From positions 19,067,011-19,131,010 of the forward strand of contig JAVIAB010000047.1 of assembly GCA_032433765.1 (NCBI GenBank): a DNA stretch of 64,000 nucleotides. The letters are read 5' to 3'. Positions 12,601-22,799 of this stretch are shown here, one piece after another. A model generated the notes under the pieces. The model did no database searches. It saw nothing but the letters and a program-made list of their open reading frames with translations, and was not told where the DNA came from. The DNA is from Megaustenia siamemsis. Its lineage: Eukaryota; Mollusca; Gastropoda; Stylommatophora; Ariophantidae. How positions within the stretch are numbered: position 1 is the first letter of the stretch; each line of letters begins with the position of its first letter. The translations under genes and the position numbers were made by a program.

Positions 12601-12719
12601 CTCACAAACAATTGGAGAAAGTGGACACCATTGAAGGCTACAATCGTCATGACCACCAGTTCTGCAACTTCAAGAGCTACAGCCTGACCTACACCCAGTA
12701 CTCCCGCCCAGTTATTTAG
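3565..12719 (+). CDS. AMD1: S-adenosylmethionine decarboxylase proenzyme, C-terminal half (7 exons)
   Basis: AdoMetDC is the pyruvoyl enzyme that makes decarboxylated AdoMet, the aminopropyl donor for spermidine and spermine in the cytosol. Seven exons (3565-3607, 4509-4563, 5052-5132, 6259-6351, 6646-6720, 11918-11998, 12582-12719) splice in frame through GT-AG sites. They cover about residues 143-334 of the human protein, the usual C-terminal length. Motifs in order: [49 protein letters not shown]. Human Asp174 and Glu178 (in PDQTLE) and Glu256 (SFE), which bind the activator putrescine, and Ser229 and His243, needed for proenzyme processing, all have conserved counterparts. This predicts a putrescine-responsive animal-type enzyme. 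The N-terminal exons with the Glu-Ser cleavage site are outside the window. Splice sites were read by eye; reading frame and family identity are firm. Confidence 0.95.
4509..4563 (+). CDS. AMD1: AMD1 exon with putrescine-site PDQT..E motif
   Basis: Acceptor cattgtag, donor gtatcc (non-consensus beyond GTAT but in the right place). Encodes [18 protein letters not shown]. The Asp and Glu of PDQTFE align with human Asp174 and Glu178. The frame stays open past the donor for 37 codons, but that continuation shows no resemblance to AdoMetDC and is read as intron. Confidence 0.9.
4890..4996 (+). mobile_element. Non-LTR retrotransposon 3' tail fragment
   Basis: Matches the last codons of the family at 37235-37640 (GGTCAACAACA..GTTGTGGAGAGACATGATCACCTACG) and ends in the GATGATGAT tail typical of these copies. 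Only about 100 bases remain. Confidence 0.75.
5052..5132 (+). CDS. AMD1: AMD1 exon: [11 protein letters not shown] segment
   Basis: Acceptor ttcccag, donor gtaaaa, both phase 0, exactly 27 codons. It aligns with human ILMSELDPAVMDQFYMKDG and onward. This is the least conserved stretch of the recovered protein. Confidence 0.88.
5330..5560 (+). mobile_element. Non-LTR retrotransposon tail (family C)
   Basis: Encodes [20 protein letters not shown], then [20 protein letters not shown] and AAQERQMI. This is the C-terminal end of an endonuclease/reverse-transcriptase ORF, and the same peptide ends the RT fragment on the minus strand at 47380-48260. It is 5'-truncated and lies in the AMD1 intron. 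Confidence 0.85.
5439..5975. repeat. Tandem amplification of a retroelement tail, 128-135 bp x4
   Basis: The anchor GAAGATGGATAGATGCAGTG recurs at 5441, 5576, 5704 and 5839 (spacings 135, 128, 135). Each unit runs from the RRRWIDAV codons through the element's stop and 3' untranslated end. Confidence 0.9.
6259..6351 (+). CDS. AMD1: AMD1 exon: PCGYSMNG core
   Basis: Acceptor tttttcag, donor gtatgc, phase 0 at both ends, 31 codons. Carries SGICDIIPG and [10 protein letters not shown]; the Cys and Ser of CGYS correspond to human Cys226 and Ser229, and the Phe to Phe223 of the substrate pocket. Confidence 0.94.
6646..6720 (+). CDS. AMD1: AMD1 exon: IHVTPEP catalytic/processing segment
   Basis: Acceptor catttcag, donor gtaggg, phase 0, 25 codons. 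Encodes [20 protein letters not shown] and then SNVPQ. The His, the Glu of TPE and the final Glu of SFE correspond to human His243, Glu247 and Glu256. Confidence 0.95.
7398..7460 (-). mobile_element. SINE family 2 head with perfect hairpin
   Basis: On the minus strand it reads GGGGCCTCGGTAGCCTAGTT and on, like the heads at 56104 and 59774. GTAGCCTAGTTGGG and CCCAACTAGGCTAC form a 14-bp perfect inverted repeat around a short T-rich loop. Only the head is recognisable. Confidence 0.6.
7495..7806 (+). other. Unrecognised open reading frame in AMD1 intron
   Basis: A 103-codon frame in the AMD1 intron. After a possible acceptor TTTTTCCAAG it reads [20 protein letters not shown] and so on for about 65 residues of protein-like composition. 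I recognise no family. It could be a remnant of transposon coding sequence or a chance frame. Confidence 0.25.
8302..9495 (-). pseudogene. IS630/Tc1/mariner-type DDE transposase, frameshifted
   Basis: Three minus-strand fragments in order. 9495-8998 has helix-turn-helix-like segments ([41 protein letters not shown]). About 8990-8583 carries the first and second catalytic Asp ([21 protein letters not shown]). 8586-8302 carries the catalytic Glu ([18 protein letters not shown]). All three acidic residues survive. The frame breaks near 8995 and again in a T run near 8586, each consistent with a 1-base indel. I count about 83 residues between the second Asp and Glu, far more than the 34-41 of classic Tc1/mariner and close to the DD82E ('Sailor') type I recall from the literature. 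Terminal inverted repeats were not found. It lies antisense in the AMD1 intron. Confidence 0.85.
9683..9952 (+). other. Unrecognised 89-codon open frame
   Basis: Open frame in the AMD1 intron just beyond the transposase start, opposite strand. Contains [20 protein letters not shown] and [14 protein letters not shown]. No family recognised; possibly a chance frame or the other end of the transposon insertion. Confidence 0.2.
10409..10660 (+). mobile_element. SINE family 1, diverged copy
   Basis: Full-length but older copy. The B box has decayed (TTGGATTCATTCC), while the body blocks (CTGGGAAAGTAAAG, ATTACCCCAAAAATCAT) are intact. Followed directly by a minus-strand non-LTR tail. Confidence 0.85.
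10668..11700 (-). mobile_element. Non-LTR retrotransposon C-terminal end, split by a SINE
   Basis: The minus strand encodes [50 protein letters not shown] and [16 protein letters not shown], the C-terminal end of a reverse-transcriptase ORF. RT-derived sequence resumes at about 11464-11700 beyond an inserted SINE (11231-11450). It is 5'-truncated, with several stops. Confidence 0.85.
11231..11450 (-). mobile_element. SINE family 1, 5'-truncated, with 13-bp TSD
   Basis: Minus-strand copy lacking the A box. It is bounded by TGAGGCTAACAAA (11218-11230) and TGAGGTTAACAAA (11451-11463), a 13-bp target-site duplication with one mismatch. Inserted inside the RT ORF of the non-LTR element around it. 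Confidence 0.9.
11918..11998 (+). CDS. AMD1: AMD1 exon: [14 protein letters not shown] segment
   Basis: Acceptor gcaaaag, donor gttagc, phase 0, 27 codons. Matches the human SYDDLIRKVVEVFKPGKF segment. The preceding intron is the longest of the gene (5.2 kb) and carries the decayed DNA transposon and SINEs. Confidence 0.93.
12582..12719 (+). CDS. AMD1: AMD1 last coding exon and stop
   Basis: Acceptor tgtctccag, then 45 codons and TAG at 12717-12719. Includes [18 protein letters not shown], the counterpart of human [20 protein letters not shown], and ends YTQYSRPVI. The same frame continues open for 122 sense codons beyond TAG, to TGA 13086-13088. Confidence 0.93.
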   Translation, partial: ASIARDSHKQLEKVDTIEGYNRHDHQFCNFKSYSLTYTQYSRPVI

Positions 12720-13570
12720 GAGACCGTGTGCAGGGGCTTCGGGTGGGCGTGTCATCATATCCAACAGCGCAGGAGGTCAGGACAAAGTCAGAGGAGATTG
12801 TCTGTGAATGATAAAACTCCGTTCGTTGCCTGCTCCTTGCTGAAGACACGCTTGAAGCCTGCCTGCACACCAAGTGTGAAGCTAGCTAGCGTCCGCAAGT
12901 GTTATCTTTCTTCTCCTTTCAACAATTTTTGCCGTTGTTCTTGTATTACCTTTACTTGTTTGTGCTTCATCATGTTGTTTTCTTCTCGTTACCAAATTTT
13001 TGTGTGGCGTTCCCGCAAGGGAAGAAAGAAAGTGAATGTCAGGAGGGGTTCATTGTTCGGCGGCCAAAATAGTATTTCATGGGAATGACCATTTGAATGG
13101 TGTTATGTCAGATTCCTGTCGAAAAACCCAATTTCGACATAAACACAGTCGATGCTATGACATCAGCATAAAAGAGCTTCAGACTAGACCAAGATTGCAA
13201 CGGGGAATTCTGCATCTGGAAGTTTAATGAATGTGTGAAAGTTCTCCAATATTTTATTCAGTGTTGCAAATTCTTTAGAATATTAACATTTTTCTCACAG
13301 TGATTATTTTAATATTAAAAATAAATGTTTAAAAGTGGTGCACTTTTTTTATGTGCACCATTGGAAAATAGTGGTAGTGTTTTCTGCACATTTTTCTAGA
13401 GATAGTATTATTTTCCCCCCACATTTTTGTGATGTTAAACTAGTAATTTTTTTAGCAGTATCTTTTATGGTAGTTACAATTTCTTTTATACAGATTTGTA
13501 AGTGCATATATTTTCTTAATTAACTAATTGCATCATCTTTAAATCATAACATCATCTTTACTAAAATAAA
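12720..13570 (+). other. AMD1 proximal 3' UTR with in-frame open extension
   Basis: Follows the AMD1 TAG. The first 366 bases are open in the AMD1 frame (codons GAG ACC GTG ... TGG GAA, then TGA 13086-13088) and look less AT-rich than what follows. The hypothetical tail is basic at its start, has a hydrophobic Cys/Phe-rich patch about two thirds along (CLCFIMLF) and then a basic run (RSRKGRKK). AATAAA hexamers at 13320-13325 and 13565-13570 are candidate poly(A) signals; the true 3' end was not established and may lie further on. Confidence 0.6.
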
Positions 13571-16500
13571 CTTGGTATTTTAAAAAAGATAGTAGCTTAA
13601 GTGAAGGAATTATTAGGACATGAACTTAATGAGTCGTTTAAACTAACCTGTAGGTGTCACTGTTATCAGAAATATAAAATAAGTTATTTGCTTCTGAAGT
13701 TTTCTCTCACTTCATCAACAGTTTGCTGAATTTGAATATTCTTTAGCAAATTGTTGATGATTTTTAGTTTAATGTGTACTGCATAGGGTAAGCTCAATGT
13801 TAAATTAATTTTAGCTTGTTATTTTAAATGTTAGATTTTTACCCATATTGAACTTAGTGATGAACAATAATGTAGACTGTCTTCAAATGAAAGAAACATT
13901 TGAACTAATAGAAAGCCCCATGTGAATACAATGTACTGATAAAGGTGAGAAACATGAATGTTTAGGAGACTAGGTTTGAAATGAACAGACAACTAAGGGT
14001 GTACTTGACCCTGGAAATCTTTCAAAAGAAATATATTATTTTAACAACTGCCACATGATGTTTGCCCTAGCCCCATGTTGGTAATGAAAATTATCTACTA
14101 AATTGTATGGTAACTGATATTGTGTGGGCAGTAGCGAACATTTTTGATGTACAGGTAAAAATGTTAGAATTAGGCAAATAGGTTAAGAAATCTTTTACTT
14201 TGATCAAGATTCTGATAGATACAGGTTTGAAGTGTCTTTATTTCTGATAATATAAAATATATCTGTGAGACCGTAATTTCCTTGATGATAGAAAAAATAT
14301 TAACCAAGTTTAATTTAATTTATTTCTTATATATTCATTTTTTTTTTTCAGATTGTTTAATTCATAAAATATAACCCAGGATAATAATATTGAAAATAAT
14401 AAGGTCTAATGTTAATGCAATTGTTCAATCATTGGTTAGATTAATGCAACATTGTTGAAGTATTCAGTAGACTAAAAGCTTCCAGATTGGCAGTGTTCCC
14501 AGAGATTTATGTTGCCCTCTCTACTGAAGTAATTTGTCGTATCTCTAACACTTGGACATCTCACAGCATGCTGTGTGCTGTGAGAAAGTTCTCTTTATGA
14601 GATATGTAAACTGCTTTTCAGGTGACACCGAAACATACCTGGTTGTCGCATTGGAATGGTCCTCCCATGAAATATGGTTTTTGTTAATAAATACAAAGCC
14701 CAGTATATGAGCTAAAACCTATAAATATAGTGTTTAAATGTGCAGCCGAAAATACAAGAACTTAAAATCATTACACATCCTTTTTTCTACTTTAGATTTT
14801 GCTTTTAGTGGAATCATCATATGAATTGAAATTATGTTGTGGCCTTAACAGCTGTTGCCATTTAAGTATGTAGCTTTCAATCTTTCTTCATCTTGTTGAG
14901 ACTGGTTGATAATCATATATAAAGTATATTTAAAAAAAAGGTTATGATGCCTAATTCTAAATTCAGATATATATATATATATATAAGACTGCACATTTTC
15001 GTTCAAAAATGAAAGCTAAACAATTACTAGCTTGTGATCATACTGTAACATTTAAGCAAACAACAAAAAATTTTTTTAAACAATTTTGAAGTAATCTGCA
15101 GTTCTTTTCTTAAAATAAGAAACATTACTTCAAAGGTTTTTCTCTATACTGGTTATGCCGCAACAGATGAGATAGTGTGCCTAATGCACACAGATTTTTT
15201 GCTTGTTTTGTCCTGTTAACATTCTTGTTAGCAATGTTCGTGCTGTCTGGATACTGTAGTGTCTTGTTATGTTTGCAAAATTTATAATTTTAAGTGGTGG
15301 GTAAAGCATTCTATGTTCATTTTACAATATTTTACTGTATCCTTGCCACAAATACTGTAACCCTGCACTGTTTTAACAACTGATGAAGTCTGCATTTGCA
15401 GTGAAACAGCACATATGACACTGTTACACCTATACTTGAGGTCATCAAAATACACACACAGGTCAACATAAGTGAATGATAAATACACTACTCATTTTTA
15501 TAAATAATTACCTGATTATAGAAAGCCGTACCTCCCCAGCAAATGATAATGGTAGAACACCCTCCATTATGAGTGTTTTGAATAATTCATCGTGAAATGA
15601 TAGGAAATTAAAATCCCTAGGTGTATTTAATTTCTTCATTTGTACACACAATTTGAAGACTCTGTACAGCATGTATTTTTTCTGCTTATGCTACAATTTA
15701 AACAAATTTTTATTTGCACACACTTAAAGTTAAGCACATGTTTTAGTTATAGCTTCATTTGAACATTCACAGTTTTATTAATCAGAGTTCTCATTTTTTG
15801 TTTTTCTGTTGCTAATGTTGACAGTGTTGATGGTAACTCTACTATCATATTGTTTTTGAAATAGTTTATTCTGTCATTGAAAATTGTGAGTTAACAGCTT
15901 TTTGCTGGTGTTGAGAGCTTAAGATAATTGTTGATTTGCTGTGATACGATCATGATTGGAACATTATTTGGAGTTTAGTGGGTTGTTGCATGATTGAACA
16001 GATTTGACAATTGTTGCATTGCAATTGTTGCATTGCAAGTTGAAGTGGTTGTGAGGTGAAATATAATGCAGGAGGGTGAGATCGGGTCAAAAGCTGGTGA
16101 GAATTATACTAATCTGATGTGGAGTACAAGATGTGGTGACATGTGCCTTTGATGAGATATTTAATTGATGGAGAGGTTATGATAAAGTTTTTCAAATTTG
16201 GCAATATGGATTGCTTGATGCTGAGAGGGTATGATTAATTTGAATGTTAACATTTGGACCTTCTTTAGTCTGCTTTGTTCAGTCTCTTAAGACATTGTAT
16301 TTTGTATTCCTCTCTCTTTTATCCTTTAACCCTTTAATTCTCATTGGTACATTTGGCAGTCAGCCTCTTTCCTTTTTTCATATAGTTTATTATTAAAATG
16401 GATCAGGGAAAGAAGTCTTGTCATGTGCCATCTCAAGTTTAGTATTGTTTTCTGTCCATGCAGAAATGTGCAGTTAATTCCTGATGTGCAAATAATTGTG

Positions 16501-18420
16501 TTCACCTTGCTCTTTAACATCCATGGTTTATTGTGCTTTTATATGCCCATGAAAATTCAAAATTGATTTTTAATAAAACAATCATGAAGTTGCTTGAGTT
16601 TTTTCTGCACACAGAAATGTTTTTGCCTTTTCCAATTCTTTTGATCGAACATGCTTCTTTTTCATGACACATCCAAGTACCTTTTACCATTAAGTTCAAA
16701 TTACTGTATAATATGTGTCCCTAATTAAAACATGAAAGCCTCGTATCATGGTTGGTACACTACCTTGTGATCTGAAGGTTGGCAGCCCAATTATTTTTCT
16801 TGCTTGATATAAGTTGTTGTCAGAGATATTCCCTGGGAAGGAAAGGCAGTGAGGATGGAAACTGACCAGTCCACCAATTGCAACAAATGGCTATTGCTAT
16901 GGGACTAGCTTTACCTTTTAATTAAAGCTTGTCAGCAAAAATCAAGTTATTTGAATATGACAGAGTTCTCATGAACATGGGTCTTGAGTTGAATAATTTA
17001 AGATGCTGTAAACATAGGAGTTACTACATGAAACTACATCTGTGATGCCTTGAGATTATATTTCTCTGTTCATTACTGTTCCAAGACTATGCTGGGGACT
17101 AAGTGTTCTTGTTTGATACTGGTTTGTTGATTCTACCAATCTGTGAAAGCCAAGATCTGGGACTAGTGTGTTAATAGGTCCACAGTATTAGGCATAAACA
17201 AAGCATCCGGTGTATTCAGTGTTCATATTTGATGAATAGGTTGCTATATTTAATACTTTGTTGACCCACACACCCCCTATTGGAGTGTTCTGTGTTCAGG
17301 TTGTGCACTGTTTGAAGGTAAAGATGCATAAGGATGAGTTTCTTTGTTTGCATATGTAACAGGTGCACTAAGCTCTGGAATAATCTGTTAACTATCACTG
17401 GGACATTGCAATGTGCAGATATAATGCATGATTTTTTAAAAATTTCATATTTTGCATTTTTATTTTATAAAACTCCTTACTTTAGAAGAGGGGACTGTCA
17501 TCTTTTTTTTCAGACCATGACCCCCTTACACGCTATACATTGACTCACCAAGTTGGGGACGATAATAACATTGAGGAAGAACATCACTGCCCTACAACAT
17601 ATGTTATTCACTGCTGTTTATTGTGCATGTTTTAATTGTATTGATCTTTTTTTCCTCATTACAGGAGTAGGGTCTGCAAATTGGGCCTTTAAGTAACACA
17701 TTTAGGTTGATTAGAAGTTGTATACTTTATTTTTTAATAATTGTGGTTTTAGAAAAAAAAAAGGAATATTTCTAACCAGAAGGTTTCAAATTAATCTGAT
17801 TTTTAAAAATCTCATCCATAACCGACTAAAATAACTATCAACTAAGCTAAACTTTTCTTTTTTTCCTTGCTGTGTCTCAAATTTGAACCACTCTCATTCA
17901 TAAAATATTTTTATGAGTGAGTAGAATGCAGTAAATGAAGAGCATCATCTTCACTTACACTGCACAATTTTTAGGATTACATTTTCCACAAGAAAATGCA
18001 ACCTTGCACATATGGGAGTGTTTTCATTATTTTTTTTATATACTTAGTTGCATGTTATACATAAAAAAAATAACCTTTAGTGGAAACATCAAAATTATTG
18101 TTCTTCTCCCATAGCATTCACATAAAGCTGAAATAGAATTGAACAAAAAACCATACACTTAATTACAAGAGAATCTCAAAGCAGGCCCTCAAATGGTAAC
18201 CAGAGGGTGAAATAGAAAAGCTGCAAACTTAGACAAACACCAGAAAGACCACTGAGATGGAAGGCAACAATAGCAGGCATCAGCTCCTTCATTGAGATTG
18301 AGCAACTCCACCCAGAGCGGACATATGGTGAGATTCATTGAGGGTTCTGAGCGAGGTCTCGTTCTTGTTAACTATGATCGTCAGGCACAAAATAGTCTAT
18401 ATTTTCTGCCCTATGTACCG
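13571..18420. other. AT-rich stretch, no gene recognised
   Basis: Possible distal AMD1 3' UTR and intergenic DNA. Short homopolymers and a small (AT)n near 14970-14985 are visible. Open frames here are short with no recognisable product. Confidence 0.5.
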
Positions 18421-18445
18421 TCTTCAGCTCAATAGGACAATAGAT
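18405..18445 (+). mobile_element. Non-LTR 3' terminus (CTATGT..CCGTCTTCAGCTC)
   Basis: Matches the terminal motif CCTATGTGCCGTCTTCGGCT plus CGAAAGGACAATAGATAG at 44100-44140 and, reversed, at 32340-32395. Only the terminus is present; a 26-bp minisatellite follows directly. Confidence 0.6.
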
Positions 18446-18448
18446 GTA

Positions 18449-18666
18449 ATTCTTAGGTTACACAGATACTGTTTATTCTTAGGTTACACAGATACTGTTT
18501 ATTCTTAGGTTACACAGATACTATTTATTCTTAGGTTACACAGATACTATTTATTCTTAGGTTACACAGATATTATTTATTCTTAGGTTACACAGATACT
18601 GTTTATTCTTAGGTTACACAGCTATTATTTATTCTTAGGTTACACAGATACTGTTTATTCTTAGGT
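18449..18666. repeat. 26-bp minisatellite, about 8 copies
   Basis: ATTCTTAGGTTACACAGATA plus six bases recurs with a period of exactly 26 (18449, 18475, 18501 and so on). It starts right at the 3' terminus of a retroelement fragment. Confidence 0.95.
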
Positions 18667-18669
18667 TCT

Positions 18670-20320
18670 GCAATATGTACACTTACAATAAGTTACAAAT
18701 TGAGTAGATTATTGAATATTGCTTTAATTACAACACAAGCTGTGTACTATTATGTACATATTTTTATACATAGCTGCTTGTTTTAATCTTACTGTAGCAT
18801 TTTACTTTTCATGCTAATGATGCCCTGAGGAAATGTCATTGTTGAGATTAATATTGTGCTGGAATGGTTCACATCTGTGATAATGCACTCTAATATGAAT
18901 ATTCTAGACATTTTAAATTATAATGTAAACAAAATGTGTCAGCATATATGACTGCAGATGTCCTAAACCTATTAATTCCACTCATTCTTAAAATTCATAT
19001 TTTGTTGTGGAAGTGGTTTCATTTTGTGACACAGCACACTAAACATTTTATTTTTAACTAGTAATTATGTGTGAATGATATTTTAGAATCTAAAGCATTG
19101 GTTAAATCTATGAGTTTCAGAGGAGGCAGTATTCTATTTTTAACCACAAAAGTTTCTTAATTTGTAATTACAGGTTCTTCTATCACTTTCAAATGTATAA
19201 TAGGGGAAAAAAGCAAACATATTTTATTTTTCTAGAATGACACAAATGGGCAAATCAACTAAAGTAGCAGTGACAAACAACTGTGATATACGCACATATA
19301 TACATGCATACACAGTGCTGTTACTTTATTTTGTTCTCAACAGGCGCACAACACAAATGAGAAAATTATAACATGTAATCATTTTAATATGGTGACTGTT
19401 TACTCCAGATACATATTTCATCACTTACCAATAATTACAAATCTTTTACATAAATCTGTATTTGTAACATTTGTAAGAGAAATTTGTTTGCACAAATATA
19501 TTGTAGTGGCTAGCAGCTGCTAACTACATTCTAATACCCACATTCTAATACCCATTAGACAGATATGATGATTATCTGAAATAAAATTACCCAAACTTGT
19601 TTCAATCCGAAAGCCATCTCCACACCCACTCATCTCTGACCTGGAATATTGTCTGATTGAACATTTTTTGCTGTTATTTTACAAGATGCAATGCTTTTAT
19701 TTTGGTTGTGACCTCCACCATATTTGTTTCTCATTGCCCTGAGGCAAGCAAAGGGCATTATTTCATGATAAATTGTAATTGTAAAAAATTTTAATTTTTT
19801 AATTGGCGCTGAGGTAGGTATATTTGTTTTTACAAATTATTTTTTTTTTTACTTTGCCATTCGGATTTGACTGTTTTTCTTTCTTCTTCTATTTAATATG
19901 TCTAGAGACAAGATCATCTGACATGGCCATTTGTTATTGTGGCAGTTTCAGGTCCTCAGATCTCATTATAGTGAAACAATTAATAATATTAAGAAGTAAC
20001 AGGGCATACCTACACCAAAGGTGACATTTTCATGACAGATTGATATCTTCATATATTAGTTGTATGTGCTGGTATTGGGTTCAGATTGGTTTCATTTGCA
20101 AATTTGTCCATCTTTGCATTTCCAGGAAAAACAGTGAGATGAGATTCCATTTGGTGTACACTTGATTTTCAACAGAACACAACTTTCTTTGTAAAAGCAT
20201 AGCTTATTTTTTTGGGCACATTTTCAATTTTGTCATTTAGACATGAAAATAGACCACCACATTCATCCAAAAGTAACAAGAAATCTTCATCTTATCTGAG
20301 GCCAGTTTCACTTCTTTCAT
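18670..20320. other. No gene recognised
   Basis: AT-rich intergenic sequence with T-rich runs. Nothing supportable seen. Confidence 0.5.
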
Positions 20321-20324
20321 CATC

Positions 20325-20670
20325 ATCATCATGTGCCGCACCGGTTGGCGTAGGTGATCATGTCCTTCCACAATCTTCTATCTACAGTGCATCGTATCAG
20401 TTCTGTTGTTGACCATTTTCCATACCATGACACCAAGCTATCCAGTATTGTTTCTCTTTGTCGTCCGCAATCTCTATTTCCGTTTATTTTGCCAGTTGTA
20501 ACCATGTATTCCAACTTTCCTCTTCTCATGATGTGCTTGAAAAATGTTGATTGATTCTTTCTTTCTGATGTTTTTAGGAGCTGCCTTTTTGTGTTGGCCT
20601 CTTTAAGAACTTCCTCATTGGTCTTTTTAGCTGTCCAGGGAACTTTCAGCATTCTTCTGAGAAATCCCAT
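20325..20670 (-). mobile_element. Non-LTR retrotransposon C-terminal end (family A)
   Basis: Minus-strand ORF encoding MGFLRRMLKVPWTAKKTNEE, FFKHIMRRGKLEYMVTTGKI and LDSLVSWYGKWSTTELIRCT, the C-terminal tail of an endonuclease/RT protein. It ends at the ATGATGATGATG microsatellite tail seen here as CATCATCATCAT. 5'-truncated. Confidence 0.88.
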
Positions 20671-20835
20671 CTAGGTGGCCTCTAATGGTCTTCTTAGCTG
20701 TCCAGGGAACTTTCAACATCCTTCTGAGAAATCCCATCTATGTGGCCTCTAATGGTCTTCTTTGCTGTCCAGGTAACTTTCAACATCCTTCTGAGAAATC
20801 CCATCTAGGTGGCCTCTAATGGTCTTTTCACTCCT
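20625..20835. repeat. About 70-bp tandem repeats grown from the family A tail
   Basis: The segment containing GCTGTCCAGG..AACTTTCA and TCTGAGAAATCCCATCTA, then GGCCTCTAATGG, is repeated three times with spacing near 70 bp. The unit is RT coding sequence (MGFLRRMLKVPW region) of the adjacent fragment. Confidence 0.85.
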
Positions 20836-20879
20836 TTAGGCAGTAAATTATGACACAGCATACTCTGTGTATAGACCCT

Positions 20880-22100
20880 ACTTCTCTTATTTGTACTGCT
20901 TTGACTCCTGTTTACTGCAGTCACACAATATTGTACTTATCATATTTCTCTTATTGAACACACAATTTAATGTTAGTTTTAAATAAACTTGTTGATATTC
21001 TAGTTCTGGTGTGCACAAAAGTCAAAGCTTGATACCATTCATTTATATTTTATTAGTAGTTGAACATAACCATATTTTATTAGTAGTTGAACATAACCAT
21101 CCCATTCTCCACCCTCTAAGAGCCAGCAGTGCTTTTTTTATCCTAAAAGTTCTGGTTTATCATTAATTTCAAAAACAAATTACTTACCCTTTCTTTTTGG
21201 TTGAGGTCTTTTCAGGTAATTGGCATTAATTATTCAACTGTTTGAGATATATTGTTTGCTAACATTTATTATTTGAAATTACACATTTATATTATTGTGA
21301 TTTTTTTTCTCCAGACTTATAACCATTACTTTGCTGATAATTTTTAATTAATTATTTATTATCCATTACTTAAGCCAGCTTGTATCTTCTTGATCTACTA
21401 TTCCAATAAAGTACTTCAGAATGATGGTGGTGTTTACAGACTTCTTTATTTATTATTTGTTAGTATAGTTTTGTGCTCATGTGTTCTTAATAACTGAACT
21501 ATCTTGTTTCATTATATTGATTTTATATGTTGCTGTTGTTGTGTAATTAATCTTACTACATTATTTTATTGTATATTACTACATGTTATTTACTGAACAT
21601 GACCACACTAGAAAGATAACTATAAAGAAAGATAAATCTATGAGCAAGAGATCTGTCTCTTCACTTCTTGTACCCATCTGGGTGGAAAGAGATCTTTGAA
21701 GAAGCACAAATTCTTTTGGTGTGCATCCACATCACATTCTTCCGATCTTGTAAAAACACATCTTTCAAGGGCAGTGTTGAGTGAATAGATACTTATTCTG
21801 GATCCTGTGAGCCGGCGCCCTTCGGACCAATATCAATAAAGTTAAATGCAGGTATTTCTGGGTTCCCTTCTAATTCCGTACAAGGTATCCGTTTATCAGG
21901 TCTTTGAAGAAGTAGAGTTCCTCTGATATCAGTGAGTTTGTGAAAAGAAAAACATGACAGAAGGAGAGACAACAGAATGGACAAGTGATGACTGTTAGCT
22001 AATAGTGAATAATTACAAACATTGAAATGGAGAAAGGAAGGTATATGTCACCAATGTTACCAAAGCAATACTTAAAGGTTACAGAATATAAAATAAGTAT
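20880..22100. other. No gene recognised
   Basis: AT-rich intergenic sequence. A minus-strand frame at 21793-21984 has no recognisable product. Confidence 0.45.
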
Positions 22101-22104
22101 TCAT

Positions 22105-22531
22105 AATTGAAGTGTGGTACCAAGCTGATGAATACACTCATCCGGTGGATAGGCCGCAGAAACCGTTGAGGTTATGTCTGAAAAGTTTTCCTTCTTGCAG
22201 TTTCCTCATATTCCAAGTCTAGCTTTCTGCCGGAGCTACTGAGTTTAGTGCTCTGCATGCCATGAGCTGTGGTTTTAATCCAGATTGTGTTTTGATATTC
22301 TGATTGCTAACTATGAATGATGGGCAGCTCAGTTGCTTTCATATTCGGTGTGGCTAGGCCCTATGTCTGTTGGCATGTGCTGTGGCTATGATGGGAACTG
22401 CAGATGCCTTTCTCTTTGTTTGGATCATTCAATGAGTTAAGATGTTAATTTGGATGATTCCACTGGTATGGGCGGTTGAGCAATTACGGATTTTAATTAA
22501 TTTGCAGTGATGCCGGGACCTTCAATTAACT
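22105..22531 (+). mobile_element. Non-LTR 3' end (family E), truncated
   Basis: Shares the blocks GGTGGATAGGC..CAG, CGGAGCTACTGAGTTTAGTG, GTGCTGTG.CT..GATGGG and GGGCGGTTGAGCAATTA..GA with 43040-43460, 49720-50145 and 54780-55190. This appears to be the 3' untranslated part of the element whose RNase H region is visible at 42225-42750. Confidence 0.75.
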
Positions 22532-22543
22532 CTATGAAATTAT

Positions 22544-22786
22544 GGAGCTGCGATAGCTCAGTGGTTAGCGAACTGGACTACTAAGGGCAAGAGGTCTTGT
22601 TCGATTCTCATCGATGGCTTCCAGGTTACCCAACCTTAAATGGGTACCAGATTTTTTTCTGGGAAAGTAAAGAGGCATGGGCGCAGTACTGACCACATTA
22701 CTCCAAAATTCATGTGCTGAAGGTCTGTGAAAATTATGGTCACTAACACTATACGCCTCTTGGCATGACGGTGCTCTTTACTTTTA
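22544..22786 (+). mobile_element. SINE family 1 with 12-bp TSD
   Basis: Full-length copy flanked by CTATGAAATTAT (22532-22543) and CTATGAGATTAT (22787-22798). It inserted immediately beyond the 3' end of the family E fragment. Confidence 0.92.
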
Positions 22787-22799
22787 CTATGAGATTATA

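Noticed and set aside
13036..13227. 63-codon frame in the AMD1 3' UTR
   Set aside because: It is in a different frame from AMD1 and has no recognisable product.
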